Source: Candidatus Defluviibacterium haderslevense
Lineage (GTDB): Bacteria > Bacteroidota > Bacteroidia > Chitinophagales > Saprospiraceae
Direction: 5' to 3'
Assembly: GCA_016712225.1 (NCBI GenBank)
Contig: JADJRL010000003.1
Location: forward strand, 4,353,501-4,417,500
Length of the DNA stretch: 64,000 nucleotides
In this document: positions 1 through 8,800 of the stretch, one piece after another
Position numbering within the stretch: the first letter of the stretch is position 1
Layout of the letters: every line of letters starts with the position of its first letter
Notes under the pieces: generated by a model
Seen by the model: only the letters and a program-made list of their open reading frames with translations
What the model was told of the DNA's origin: nothing
Database searches by the model: none
Program-made: the position numbers and the translations under genes

Positions 1-180
1 GGGGTTTGGACTGTTGATACTTTATACGCTAAAGATCTGATGGGATTATTGACTTGCTATTGGGCAGCCATTCCTTTTTTTGGCAATGAACTTGCGGGAA
101 CACTATTTTATACCAGTTTATATTTTGGGATATATTGGCTTAGTGAATCTTATAGCAAAACCAGATCTGTTAGACTATAA
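1..180 (+). CDS. DUF6580 family membrane protein, 3' end only
   Basis: The window opens inside an ORF that ends with TAA at 178-180; 59 residues are visible. The peptide has the pattern of the C-terminus of DUF6580 proteins: a segment like KDLMGLLTCYWAAIPFFGNE followed by a hydrophobic stretch (TLFYTSLYFGIYWL) and a short basic tail. DUF6580 proteins are small polytopic inner-membrane proteins, and some are annotated as putative ECF-type transporter components; the substrate is unknown. The next gene starts 8 bases downstream on the same strand, so the two are probably co-transcribed. The family call rests on recall of a short C-terminal motif, so it is moderately confident. Confidence 0.6.
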   Translation, partial: GVWTVDTLYAKDLMGLLTCYWAAIPFFGNELAGTLFYTSLYFGIYWLSESYSKTRSVRL

Positions 181-188
181 TCAAAGAC

Positions 189-350
189 ATGGATTCAGAT
201 AAAATCAATGAATCTGAAGATTATTATCTTGAAGATGGATTTATTGTGTTTACAAGAGCTTTTCACCTCAAGAGAGGATATTGTTGCCATTCAGGATGCA
301 GGAATTGTCCGTATAAGGATCAATCCAAAGAGCAAACTTCTAACAAATGA
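189..350 (+). CDS. DUF5522-like small Cys-rich protein
   Basis: This 53-residue ORF (ATG at 189, TGA at 348-350) is short but convincing. It carries the compact motif KRGYCCHSGCRNCPY at residues 28-42, the hallmark of the DUF5522 family (usually GYCCGxGCRHCPY). Four cysteines in a CC-x3-C-x2-C arrangement suggest metal binding, although the molecular role is unknown. The N-terminal half is acidic and the C-terminal tail is Lys/Gln-rich. It follows the DUF6580 gene by 8 bases, so the pair is likely one transcript. In other Bacteroidota such mini-genes often sit beside housekeeping genes and are easily missed by length cut-offs. Confidence 0.75.
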   Translation: MDSDKINESEDYYLEDGFIVFTRAFHLKRGYCCHSGCRNCPYKDQSKEQTSNK

Positions 351-879
351 TGCCTGAGTAACAGCCTTGAAATTTAAGCCTTACACTATATTCTGAATTC
401 CTTGACCTATACGCAGAAGAAAAGAGGTTGAAAAATTATTTTGGTAGTATGAAATTCTTCTAAAATATTAATTTCGTTTTAATTAGCAGCTTTTTGTTCT
501 TTTTTCATGAAAAAAAAGAACCAAAAATTCTAGACTGTAAGGTCTAAGCCTAAAATAATTCCATGAAACCTAAATTCAAAAAACTCGCTATTGGCCTTCT
601 TTCATTTGTTTAGCTTAACACTTGCCCAGCTAGCATTATTGTTCTTTTTATAGCATTATGTTGAGCTCATACAGTTTTGAATTTTTAACGGTTTCATTAC
701 ATCTTTTTTTTACGGCTTATCCCTTAAGGTCAATCCAAATTTCTATGACTACTTAAAATTATATATTTTTCCCGAGTTTAATTTGTGAGGTAGCTCCATG
801 AATGATCATATTTTCTTGAATATTGCAAGAAGTTTTGATATTGTGGGTATAATAAAAGACTAATGCGCCTACATTCCAA
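351..879. other. Non-coding gap occupied by a palindromic element
   Basis: No credible coding sequence is seen between the DUF5522 gene (+) and the adenosyltransferase gene (-), whose 3' ends face each other. About half the gap is the imperfect inverted-repeat element at 491-735. The remainder is AT-rich with no recognisable signal. Confidence 0.6.
491..735. repeat. Large imperfect palindromic (REP/MITE-like) element
   Basis: Two nested inverted structures are visible. First, 491-505 (T-run, GTTC, T-run) pairs with 510-527 (A-run, GAACC, A-run) around CATG. Second, 532-590 is an imperfect inverted copy of 663-735: GACTGTAAGG / CTAAGCC / CATGAAACC / AATTCAAAA on the left matches, reversed and complemented, CCTTAAGG / GGCTTAT / GGTTTCAT / TTTTGAATT on the right. 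About 70 bases lie between the arms. There is no ORF inside. From memory, palindromes carrying the AATTCAAAAAACTCGCT core recur in Bacteroidota genomes, so this is probably a dispersed non-autonomous element. It could also terminate both converging transcripts. Confidence 0.6.
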
Positions 880-1434
880 CTATTTAATTGACTTAGGAAT
901 CCAAGGAATTTCTTTAGTATCTGATCCTAAACCTAGGTAACGGGACAAAACAAATAAATAATCTGAAAGCCTATTGATATAAATCATTAACTGATCATTA
1001 ATGGGTTCAGCATGATGAAGTTCTACCATACATCGCTCCGCACGACGGCAAACTGTCCTACAGACATGAGCCTGAGCCACTAAAACGGACCCACCTGGCA
1101 AAATAAAGTGCTGTAGTGGAGGCAACATCGATTCCATACGATCTATAGCGAGCTCCAAAAAAACGATGTCCTCAGCAGAAAAAACGGGCAATTTCAGACC
1201 CGGTTTAGCAGGATCAGCAGCTAAGTAGGAGCCAATAACAAACAGTTCATTTTGGATCTTTAAAACTTCTTTATGAACTTGTTGATCACTTATTTGGGCA
1301 TTCAGTAGTCCCAAATGGGCATTCAATTCATCAATAGTTCCGTAAGCTGAAATCCTTAAATCATCTTTAGAAACCCGTTTCCCGCCAAAGAGTGAAGTAG
1401 AACCTGAATCTCCGGTTTTGGTATATATCTTCAT
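880..1434 (-). CDS. Cob(I)yrinic acid a,c-diamide adenosyltransferase (PduO type)
   Basis: A 184-residue PduO-type ATP:corrinoid adenosyltransferase. It transfers the adenosyl group of ATP to cob(I)alamin, forming coenzyme B12 in the cytoplasm. Family signatures are clear: TKTGDSGSTSLFGG at residues 5-18 (ATP binding), GTIDELNA at 32-39, FILPGGS at 110-116, the basic CRTVCRRAER helix at 125-134, and YINRLSDYLFVLSR at 152-165. The length is typical of the family. The ATG at 1432-1434 overlaps the TGA of the upstream ABC ATPase gene (ATGA), indicating translational coupling, though no functional link between the two products is obvious. The gene ends at 880 facing the palindromic element. Confidence 0.93.
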   Translation of the reverse strand: MKIYTKTGDSGSTSLFGGKRVSKDDLRISAYGTIDELNAHLGLLNAQISDQQVHKEVLKIQNELFVIGSYLAADPAKPGLKLPVFSAEDIVFLELAIDRMESMLPPLQHFILPGGSVLVAQAHVCRTVCRRAERCMVELHHAEPINDQLMIYINRLSDYLFVLSRYLGLGSDTKEIPWIPKSIK

Positions 1435-2123
1435 GATGGTTTGGTAATTTGGTCCGACTCAATATATCCATCCTTCAGCCGCACAATACGATCAGCAAAA
1501 GCAGCTATGTCAGGCTCGTGCGTTACAACAATTATGGTATTGCCCCGCTTATGAATCTCCTTAAAAATATTCATAATTTCTTCGGAAGTCTTTGAGTCCA
1601 GGTTTCCGGTAGGTTCATCAGCAAGAATAATTGCTGGATTATTAATTAATGCCCTGGCTATAGCCACACGTTGACGTTGACCCCCGGAAAGTTCATTCGG
1701 TTTATGTGTCATGCGGTCGGCCAAGCCAACTTCCAACAATACTTTTTTCGCCCTTTCCTCCCGATCAGCCTTACTTACCCCTGCGTAGACTAGAGGTAAG
1801 GCGACATTTTCCAGAGCTGTCATTCTGGGTAAAAGATTAAATGTTTGAAATACGAAGCCAATCTCTTTATTTCGAACGTCGGCTAATTCGCCATCACTCA
1901 TTTTGCTGACATCAATTCCATGCAGTATATATTCTCCAGAGGTTGGACTATCCAGGCAACCGATGAGGTTCATCAAGGTTGACTTCCCACTACCTGAAGG
2001 CCCCATTAAAGCGAGATATTCATTTTTCTGCACTTTCAGATCAATTGATTTGAGGGCATCAATGACTTCATCGCCCATCAGGTAGCGCTTTTGGAGTTTC
2101 TTTACTTCAATAATTTCATCCAT
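1431..2123 (-). CDS. ABC transporter ATP-binding protein (MacB/LolD family)
   Basis: A 230-residue stand-alone ABC ATPase. Walker A GPSGSGKST is at residues 41-49, the Q-loop at Gln93 (VFQTFNLLP), the signature LSGGQ at 145-149, Walker B IILADEP ending with catalytic Glu170, and the H-loop His202. The FNLLPRMTALENV sequence and overall length are typical of the MacB/LolD (o228) family, which powers lipoprotein release or macrolide/peptide extrusion with a FtsX/MacB-like permease. No permease gene is next to it, so the substrate is open. It is the first gene of a two-gene leftward unit, overlapping the adenosyltransferase by 4 bases. Confidence 0.92.
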   Translation of the reverse strand: MDEIIEVKKLQKRYLMGDEVIDALKSIDLKVQKNEYLALMGPSGSGKSTLMNLIGCLDSPTSGEYILHGIDVSKMSDGELADVRNKEIGFVFQTFNLLPRMTALENVALPLVYAGVSKADREERAKKVLLEVGLADRMTHKPNELSGGQRQRVAIARALINNPAIILADEPTGNLDSKTSEEIMNIFKEIHKRGNTIIVVTHEPDIAAFADRIVRLKDGYIESDQITKPS

Positions 2124-2190
2124 GATACATCGTAAATAAAAGTAAAATTAGTTCTTTAGCTGCAAGTAAGCGGATATTTTAGATATTTGA

Positions 2191-2198
2191 CAAAATTA
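2191..2198 (-). promoter_or_regulatory. Candidate Bacteroidota -7 box for the ABC ATPase operon
   Basis: On the minus strand this reads TAATTTTG, matching the Bacteroidota sigma-ABfr -7 consensus TAnnTTTG, 68 bases upstream of the ATPase start. A TTTG lies only about 10 bases further upstream, closer than the usual 19-21 base spacing, so the -33 element is unconvincing. Confidence 0.3.
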
Positions 2199-2272
2199 TA
2201 ACAAAGCTCAAAGTTTTGTAGTTGATTGAATGGTAAGTTAATCAGCCATTTAAATACCACAATTAGGAACTC

Positions 2273-2893
2273 ATGATAAAACATATTGCCATAGCGGGAA
2301 ACATAGGTGCCGGAAAAACCAGTTTATGTGAGGCCTTAGCCAAACACTTCAACTGGGAAGTACATTATGAAGATACCAGCAACAATCCCTATTTAAATGA
2401 TTTCTACTATGATATGCAGCGATGGGCATTCAATCTTCAGGTTTATTTTTTGAATTCCAGATTTCAACAATTGGTTTCGATACATTCAGGATCTAAAACG
2501 GTCATTCAGGATCGGACCATTTATGAAGATGCCCATATTTTCGCTCCTAACTTACATGAAATGGGATTGATGACCAGTCGTGATTTTGAAAACTACTTCA
2601 CACTTTTCACGATCATGATGAGCACCATTCAACCACCCGATTTACTGATCTATATCAAGGCATCCATACCCACCTTAGTGGGCCATATTCAATCCCGAGG
2701 CCGAGACTATGAAGGCAACATGAGTCTTGATTATTTGAAAAAATTAAATGCCCGGTACGATCAGTGGATTAGTGAATACAAACACAGCCCTATTGTCATT
2801 ATAGATGGAGACAAACTAGACTTTATCAATTCCCCGGAAGACTTAGGAAGCATCATAGAATCTGTAAAAGCCCAAATTGGAGGATTATTTTAA
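2273..2893 (+). CDS. Deoxynucleoside kinase
   Basis: A 206-residue P-loop kinase of the dNK/dGK-dAK type, phosphorylating deoxynucleosides in the salvage pathway. The P-loop GNIGAGKTS is at residues 9-17, the acidic HYED substrate-side motif at 31-34, the Asp-Arg pair of the QDRTIYED motif at 80-81, and the Arg-rich LID SRGRDYEG at 141-148. Length and motif order match the family; the preferred base cannot be read from sequence. The ATG at 2273 is preceded by an AT-rich leader without a Shine-Dalgarno sequence. It lies 19 bases upstream of the futalosine hydrolase gene, so both are probably one transcript. Confidence 0.9.
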   Translation: MIKHIAIAGNIGAGKTSLCEALAKHFNWEVHYEDTSNNPYLNDFYYDMQRWAFNLQVYFLNSRFQQLVSIHSGSKTVIQDRTIYEDAHIFAPNLHEMGLMTSRDFENYFTLFTIMMSTIQPPDLLIYIKASIPTLVGHIQSRGRDYEGNMSLDYLKKLNARYDQWISEYKHSPIVIIDGDKLDFINSPEDLGSIIESVKAQIGGLF

Positions 2894-2912
2894 ACCACAA
2901 TAATTAAGGTCT

Positions 2913-3584
2913 ATGAAAATCTTACTCGTTTCAGCGACAGTCTTTGAACTCATGCCTACTTTGGAATATCTTGAAAAACATTTCGAGACCAAGTCCTTTT
3001 CAGAATTTACAAATGGGATACATAGTATTCATCCCTTTGTAACAGGTGTAGGGAGTCCCTTGATGGCTTTTGGCATGGGCAAATTGCATGATGCTCCCAC
3101 TTACGATTTGGTGATCCATGGAGGCCTTAGTGGGGCGTATAATCATCAATTCAATCTTGGGGATGTCGTAGAAGTTGTTAAAGAACGCTGGGCTGACTTA
3201 GGTGTAGAAGAACAAGATGGAGGGTTCACAGATCTCGTGGAGATGGAATTGATGGATGGCAACAGAATACCATTTTCGGAAGGATGGATTCTCAACAAAC
3301 AAACCAAGTACACAACCGGACTTAAACAATGCACTGGATTAACTGTCAATAAAGTATCCGGTACACAAAAAACCATTGACGCTATTAAAAATAAATATGC
3401 CGCTGATGTAGAAAGCATGGAAGGTGCTACCCTATTCTATGCTTGTCGAATGTGGGACATTCCATTTATTTCTATTCGAGGTATATCCAATTATGTCCAA
3501 CCCAGAGATAAATCATCCTGGAAAATTCCGGAGGCTATTGAAAAAATGAATGAGCAGATTATTGGAATGATTGGGAAGTTGTAG
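2913..3584 (+). CDS. mqnB: Futalosine hydrolase
   Basis: A 223-residue member of the MTA/SAH nucleosidase fold. It cleaves futalosine (or aminodeoxyfutalosine) to dehypoxanthine futalosine in the alternative menaquinone pathway. Visible signatures are TGVG at 44-47, HGGLSGAY at 69-76, DVESMEGA at 165-172 (ribose-binding Met-Glu) and RGISNYV at 189-195 followed by DKSSWKI, a combination that distinguishes MqnB from MTAN. It suggests the organism makes menaquinone by the futalosine route; no other mqn genes are in the window. It directly follows the deoxynucleoside kinase gene. Confidence 0.88.
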   Translation: MKILLVSATVFELMPTLEYLEKHFETKSFSEFTNGIHSIHPFVTGVGSPLMAFGMGKLHDAPTYDLVIHGGLSGAYNHQFNLGDVVEVVKERWADLGVEEQDGGFTDLVEMELMDGNRIPFSEGWILNKQTKYTTGLKQCTGLTVNKVSGTQKTIDAIKNKYAADVESMEGATLFYACRMWDIPFISIRGISNYVQPRDKSSWKIPEAIEKMNEQIIGMIGKL

Positions 3585-3761
3585 AAGGAATATGAGTGTT
3601 TTGACATGATTTTTTATTATTTACAAAAAGCTAAGTTCGTGCCTTTTCAAATAAATTTCAAATTTTAAATAGCAATACATTTTTATATAAATGTAAAGAT
3701 TAATTATTAAAATTTGGAAATAATAATATATCCTGTTAGTTTTAACTTCTAAATCATTTTT

Positions 3762-5204
3762 ATGAAATATATAATACTATTGGTTGTTATTCAAACATCC
3801 TTGAATTCATTGTATTCACAAAAAATACAACTTGATTCAGCTTTTGGGACAAATGGAATTGTTAATTTTATTACGGATTATGGATTTGGATATCTAAAAG
3901 TAAATTCTAATAATGAGCCAATTGTTTTAAATGCAGGTGCTTACTTAGTTAATAATTCAATAAACTATCTTGATCAAAATGGCATACTAAAAAATAACTT
4001 ACACAATAATCCAGTAATTATAAAGCCTCCTTTTGATATTTTTAGTGAGTACCCACGCATGGACATTGATTCTAATAACAATATTTATTTTATGAGATCT
4101 TTGATTGGAAAAGATAAAAAGCACTATATACAAATAATTAAAATACTTGAAAATTCTGAACTCGATACTTTGAATAAGGGAATTGGGATTTTAAAAGAAA
4201 GTTTTGGTTTTTCACTTCAAAGCTTTAAACGCCTTAAAGATGATAATTACATATTATCAGGACAGAATGGCTCCAATAGCATATTTGTAAAAATTAATGA
4301 ACAAGGGGTAATTGATTCCACTTTTCATAATAATTTTGTAAATTCAACTCAATTCTTAAGAACTGGTTCAATTGCAGCAGTTGAAAGCGATGGGGAAAAT
4401 ATTTATGGTGTTCTTCATTTGGAAAATTCAATTTCCTTGCTAAATATAAAATTTGATGGTTTAATCAATTCAAATTTTGGTTCAAATGGAATTGTAAATT
4501 TATTTTCATTTAATCCTTCAATGATACAACAATATCAAGTGAGAAATATTAAAATTCTTCATGATAATTCAATAATTGTTTCTTTTTCAAATGAATCCAT
4601 ACCCAAATCTACATATGTTTATAAAGTAACTAAAAATGGTTTGATTGATAATACATTTGGTAACAATGGATCCATTTTTAATTATAATTATTCATCAAAT
4701 CAATGTTTAACAATAGATAAAAATGACAATATCTATACAAACATATCCTATCCTATGGGGAATAAAATTGTCAAATATTCAAAAAATGGAACTATTGATA
4801 CTGATTTTGAAAAATTAAACCCAGAATTTTATCCCATAAATATTGATAATATTATTTATTCAGAACCATATACCATATATTCGATAGGAACCTACAATGA
4901 TACAATTACATTAGCCAAATTTACAGTTAAGCCTGTTGTAAATTCTAATGCTATTAATGAAGATCAATTAGTTAATATTTTCCCTAACCCAATTCATTCA
5001 AGTATAACTCTAAAAAATGTAAACATTAATTCTAAGATTAGAATCTTTGATAACCTTGGAAGAATTCAAAACGTCAATATTTTAGATAAAATAGGAAACA
5101 ACATATTTATTAATGTAGATCATTTGATCAATGGAATATACTTTATTGAATACACTGACAAGAATTATTTTCACAAAGTCTTTAAAGTCATTAAAGCAAA
5201 TTAA
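3762..5204 (+). CDS. Secreted delta-60-repeat-like protein with T9SS type A sorting domain
   Basis: A 480-residue exported protein. An N-terminal signal peptide (residues 1-19, ending near LYSQ) is followed by spaced motifs such as LDSAFGTNGIVNF, INSNFGSNGIVNLF and IDNTFGNNGSIF, the pattern of delta-60 (TIGR02608-type) beta-propeller-like repeats. The last ~80 residues form a T9SS type A sorting domain beginning VNIFPNPIHSSITL and ending in a basic tail, predicting export across the outer membrane and surface attachment or release. The gene is visibly AT-richer than the kinase/mqnB pair upstream, which may indicate different ancestry or relaxed codon selection. It stands alone, converging on the DUF285 gene. 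Confidence 0.75.
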   Translation: MKYIILLVVIQTSLNSLYSQKIQLDSAFGTNGIVNFITDYGFGYLKVNSNNEPIVLNAGAYLVNNSINYLDQNGILKNNLHNNPVIIKPPFDIFSEYPRMDIDSNNNIYFMRSLIGKDKKHYIQIIKILENSELDTLNKGIGILKESFGFSLQSFKRLKDDNYILSGQNGSNSIFVKINEQGVIDSTFHNNFVNSTQFLRTGSIAAVESDGENIYGVLHLENSISLLNIKFDGLINSNFGSNGIVNLFSFNPSMIQQYQVRNIKILHDNSIIVSFSNESIPKSTYVYKVTKNGLIDNTFGNNGSIFNYNYSSNQCLTIDKNDNIYTNISYPMGNKIVKYSKNGTIDTDFEKLNPEFYPINIDNIIYSEPYTIYSIGTYNDTITLAKFTVKPVVNSNAINEDQLVNIFPNPIHSSITLKNVNINSKIRIFDNLGRIQNVNILDKIGNNIFINVDHLINGIYFIEYTDKNYFHKVFKVIKAN

Positions 5205-5382
5205 TTTCTACGCATTCAAGTTCGATTTCTTACCATTCGCACCAATACCATTCTGTGATTGGTGAGTAATAAGAACTACCTTAGTATATCTTAAAACAAG
5301 TCTTTTGGTGAATAATCTGTTTCATGCCTCATCAGATCAATTCACAAACGAATTATTTTCTTGTAAAGAATTATTCCACTTT

Positions 5383-8300
5383 CTAATACTTAAAAACTTT
5401 AATTGTTTGTGGAGAATCTGAATTGTTTATAATAAGATAATATATCCCAAGAGGTAACATTTCTAATGAAATGGTATTCATTGTGATTATTCCTTTGACA
5501 ATAACCTTTCCTGTTAAATCAGAAATCGAATAAAAAGATCCATTGTGATCTTCGATATTCAATATTCCAGAAGTAGGATTAGGATAAAGAAATATTTGTG
5601 AAATACTTTCTTCATTATGTGTTCCTACAGTTGCACAATCATTACCACTCGGTGAGTCGCCATTTATAGTCCACCCTTGTGAATTAACAAGAGTATTCCT
5701 TGCAATTTCTGCATTTGCGCCATATTGTAAGCCGCTTGCACCAAGGAATCTGTTTTTAACCGTTGGGTTATTTGATTGCCAACCATTTAATGTAGCTGAG
5801 TAGTGGAAACAATCCAGACCAGAGGAGTCAAGCATATTACTTAAGTTCACATTTGGACTTAAAATCCATTTACCAATATCTTGATTAAATTGGTCTGCAT
5901 AGCTGAACATATAAGACATATCTTTTACAAAAGCTGTATTCCAGTAACCTATATCTTGATTAAATGAGCTTGCACCAAAAAACATTTCAGACATATCTGT
6001 TACAGTTGATGTATTCCATTTCCCAATATCTTGGTTAAAATTGTTTGCATAGCTGAACATAAATGACATATTTGTTACACTATCGGTTTTCCAAGTGCTG
6101 ATATTTTGATTAAATTTGTCAGCAAATTCAAACATATAACTCAAATTTACAACATTTTCAATATTCCAGCCACCAATAAATTTATTAAACAAAGTTGCAT
6201 TTTGAAACATAGATTGCATACTTTTAACGTGCATTGTATTCCAACCTCCAATATGTTTGTTAAATGTGCTAGCTCCCTCAAACATATAACTCATATCTTG
6301 CACATTTTCCGTATTCCAATCTCCGATATCTTGATTAAAAGAGGTAGCTCCAGCAAACATATAACTCATATCTTGCGAATTTTCTGTATTCCAGTGTCCG
6401 ATATCTTGATTAAATGAGGAAGCCCATGAAAACATATGATCCATCTTCGTGATTTTTTTTGTATTCCATCTTCCAATATCCTTATTAAAAGATGTAGCGC
6501 CTGCAAACATATAACTCACATAATTTACATTTGAAGTATTCCAATTTCCGATATCCTGATTAAATGAGATTGCTCCCCAAAACATCCTATCCATCCACTG
6601 GACCTTTTCTGTATTCCACCTTCCAATATCCTGATTAAATAAACTTGCTCCCATAAACATTGAACTCACAAAAGCCAATTTTGAAATATTCCAATTTCCG
6701 ATATCTTGATTAAATGATCTTGCATTAGCAAACATATATTGAGCATTTTGTAAATTCTCTGTATTCCAGTTTCCGATATCTTGATTAAATGAGGTAGCTC
6801 CAGCAAACATAGACCCCATATGTTTAACATTCGATGTATTCCAGCCTCCTATATTTCCATTAAATGAACTTGCTCCAGCAAACATATATCCCATGTCTGT
6901 CACATTCGATGTATTCCAGCCTTCTATATTTTGATTATATGAACCTACTTCTGCAAACATATAACTCATGTCTGTCACATTCGATGTATTCCATTTTCCT
7001 ATATCCTGATTAAACAGGCTAGCTTTATAAAACATCCTTGACAAATTTTTAACATTTGATAAATTTGGGCTATTACTTGGTAGAGAAATTAAATTAGAAC
7101 ATCCATAAAAAGCATTTTCCATACTTGTCCATTGAACATTTCCCCATTGAATTACACTTATTAATTTCAAATTGTCAGTACTATTAACAAAATAAAATCG
7201 TTGCAAATATGTAGGTTGCAAACTTACAGTTACAGTATCTCCAGCTTCTATTTTCAAGTTATTTAGAGTAACAGCTCCACTTAATTCAGGGTTAAAACTT
7301 CCACTTCCATGATTGCCTGATGGTGATGCAACCCATGTATATCTAACAGAATGTGTTGATAAGCTATTAAATTTGATCTGTGACGATGCATTTGCAAATG
7401 TCCATTTTGTTGTAAAATATTGACTAATATTATCGAAACATTCCCTACCGCTAGGTAAATCACCCTTTATTGTCCATCCAAGTGAATCTATTATAAATTT
7501 TCTTGCATTAATTGCATTTATACCATATTCTAAGCCAATTGCACCTAATCGTTTGTTTTGGATACTTGGATTATTGGATTGCCAATTAATTAGAATTGCA
7601 GAATAATTCTCACAGTCTATATCAGTTGAATCAAGCATATTATTTAAAAAAACATTAGAATTGAATTTCCATTTGCCAATATCTTGGTTAAATGATTTAG
7701 CACCATAGAACATATGATCCATAGTTGTCACATTAGAAATATTCCAATTACGAATATCTTGATTAAATGATTTTGCCCCTGAAAACATGTGGTCCATTGA
7801 AATCACATTCGAAGTATTCCACGCTCCAATATCTTTATTAAATGTGATTGCATTAACGAACATGTTACTCATACTTGACACCTTTATTATATTCCAACTT
7901 CCAATATCTTTATTAAATGATTTTGCATTATAGAACATATATTTCATCTGTAATACATTTGCTGTATTCCAGCTTCCAATTTCTTGATTAAAAGCGCTTG
8001 CTCCATCAAACATAGAAACCATATTAGTTACATTCGATGTATTCCAGTTTCCTATATTTTGGTTAAATGAGATTGCTCCCAAGAACAAATTAGACATATC
8101 TGTTACACTTTCTACATTCCAATTGCCAATATCTGAATTAAAGGAATTTGCAACTGCAAACATATATGACATATCAGTCACATTGAATAAATTTGGCTTA
8201 TCCTTTGCAGTAATATTCAAATTTCTACACCCCTTAAATACACTATTCATACTTGTCCATGGCACACTTCCCCATTGAATTACATTTATCAGATTTGTTT

Positions 8301-8628
8301 GATCTGGTCCATTATCGATATAAAACCTTCTTAGCTTAGAAGGATTCATACTTAGCTTTATAGTATCTCCAGTTAATATATCTATATTGCTTAATGTAAC
8401 AGGACCTGCCGTAGTCTGAATAAAAATTCCACTTCCATTTTTGCCAGAAGGCAATGCGCTCCAAGTATAGGTTACAGTATCTGTGGTTTCAGCATTAAAA
8501 TGTATTTGATTTGTTGCTTTATCAAAAGTCCATTGAGTTATAAAGTCCTGACTTTGAACAATATTGCTATGTGATAAAAAAGTAATAAGAAAAACCAAAT
8601 GTCCAATTTTTAGAGTTACTGCTTTCAT
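5383..8628 (-). CDS. BspA-like (DUF285) repeat surface protein, two-module, T9SS type A
   Basis: An exported protein of ~1,081 residues. After the signal peptide come two copies of one module: a ~90-residue beta domain (xWTFDKATNQIHFN... and again KWTFANASSQIKFN...) followed by 25-residue DUF285 repeats of the form FNQDIGNWNTSNVTDMSYMF plus GASS. I count 7 repeats in the first module and 16 in the second. Each module closes with a conserved SxLDCxxYSAxLxGWQSNNP segment. The C-terminus is a T9SS type A domain (FLYPNPTSGILNIED). DUF285/BspA proteins bind host or matrix proteins in oral and gut species; the role here is unknown. ATGs exist at 8634 and 8628; the second is chosen because the paralogue at 8801 begins MKxVxLKI at the equivalent position. 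Confidence 0.88.
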   Translation of the reverse strand: MKAVTLKIGHLVFLITFLSHSNIVQSQDFITQWTFDKATNQIHFNAETTDTVTYTWSALPSGKNGSGIFIQTTAGPVTLSNIDILTGDTIKLSMNPSKLRRFYIDNGPDQTNLINVIQWGSVPWTSMNSVFKGCRNLNITAKDKPNLFNVTDMSYMFAVANSFNSDIGNWNVESVTDMSNLFLGAISFNQNIGNWNTSNVTNMVSMFDGASAFNQEIGSWNTANVLQMKYMFYNAKSFNKDIGSWNIIKVSSMSNMFVNAITFNKDIGAWNTSNVISMDHMFSGAKSFNQDIRNWNISNVTTMDHMFYGAKSFNQDIGKWKFNSNVFLNNMLDSTDIDCENYSAILINWQSNNPSIQNKRLGAIGLEYGINAINARKFIIDSLGWTIKGDLPSGRECFDNISQYFTTKWTFANASSQIKFNSLSTHSVRYTWVASPSGNHGSGSFNPELSGAVTLNNLKIEAGDTVTVSLQPTYLQRFYFVNSTDNLKLISVIQWGNVQWTSMENAFYGCSNLISLPSNSPNLSNVKNLSRMFYKASLFNQDIGKWNTSNVTDMSYMFAEVGSYNQNIEGWNTSNVTDMGYMFAGASSFNGNIGGWNTSNVKHMGSMFAGATSFNQDIGNWNTENLQNAQYMFANARSFNQDIGNWNISKLAFVSSMFMGASLFNQDIGRWNTEKVQWMDRMFWGAISFNQDIGNWNTSNVNYVSYMFAGATSFNKDIGRWNTKKITKMDHMFSWASSFNQDIGHWNTENSQDMSYMFAGATSFNQDIGDWNTENVQDMSYMFEGASTFNKHIGGWNTMHVKSMQSMFQNATLFNKFIGGWNIENVVNLSYMFEFADKFNQNISTWKTDSVTNMSFMFSYANNFNQDIGKWNTSTVTDMSEMFFGASSFNQDIGYWNTAFVKDMSYMFSYADQFNQDIGKWILSPNVNLSNMLDSSGLDCFHYSATLNGWQSNNPTVKNRFLGASGLQYGANAEIARNTLVNSQGWTINGDSPSGNDCATVGTHNEESISQIFLYPNPTSGILNIEDHNGSFYSISDLTGKVIVKGIITMNTISLEMLPLGIYYLIINNSDSPQTIKVFKY
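5830..7014 (-). repeat. 75-bp repeat array (16 DUF285 units), second module
   Basis: About sixteen in-frame 75-bp units encode the FNQDIGNWNT... motif. On the plus strand each shows an ATTCCA...ATATC(T/C)TGATTAAA core at 75-bp spacing. Units are similar but not identical, so expansion by unequal crossing-over is likely old or followed by drift. Confidence 0.85.
7620..8142 (-). repeat. 75-bp repeat array (7 DUF285 units), first module
   Basis: Seven 75-bp units of the same family as at 5830-7014, ending in a non-canonical last unit (SNVFLNNMLDSTDIDC) that closes the module. Confidence 0.8.
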
Positions 8629-8753
8629 GAGCATTGCTTTAAATGAAGTAATTTAATTATGAAAATTTAAATGTCTTGAATCTTTTAGTAAAGATACTAA
8701 TATTAATAAAAACTTATTTCAATTAAATATAAAATATAAATTTGTTACCAGCA

Positions 8754-8768
8754 CAAGTTGGAAACTTG
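8754..8768. repeat. Short REP-like palindrome CAAGTT-GGA-AACTTG
   Basis: A perfect 6-bp inverted repeat with a 3-base loop, preceded by GCA, in the gap between the two DUF285 genes. The same outer stem (GCACAAGTT...AACTTG) recurs at 13904-13945 around a second stem, so this may be a reduced copy of the same REP family. Confidence 0.45.
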
Positions 8769-8800
8769 CCTAGCTTAGGGAATACCCTTATAAATGATCT

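Noticed and set aside
5240..5264. Hairpin CACCAAT / ATTGGTG between converging genes
   Set aside because: A 7-bp stem with an 11-base loop and no T-run; too weak to call as a terminator.
6106..6417. Plus-strand ORF of 103 codons inside the DUF285 gene
   Set aside because: Antisense shadow of the 75-bp repeat array.
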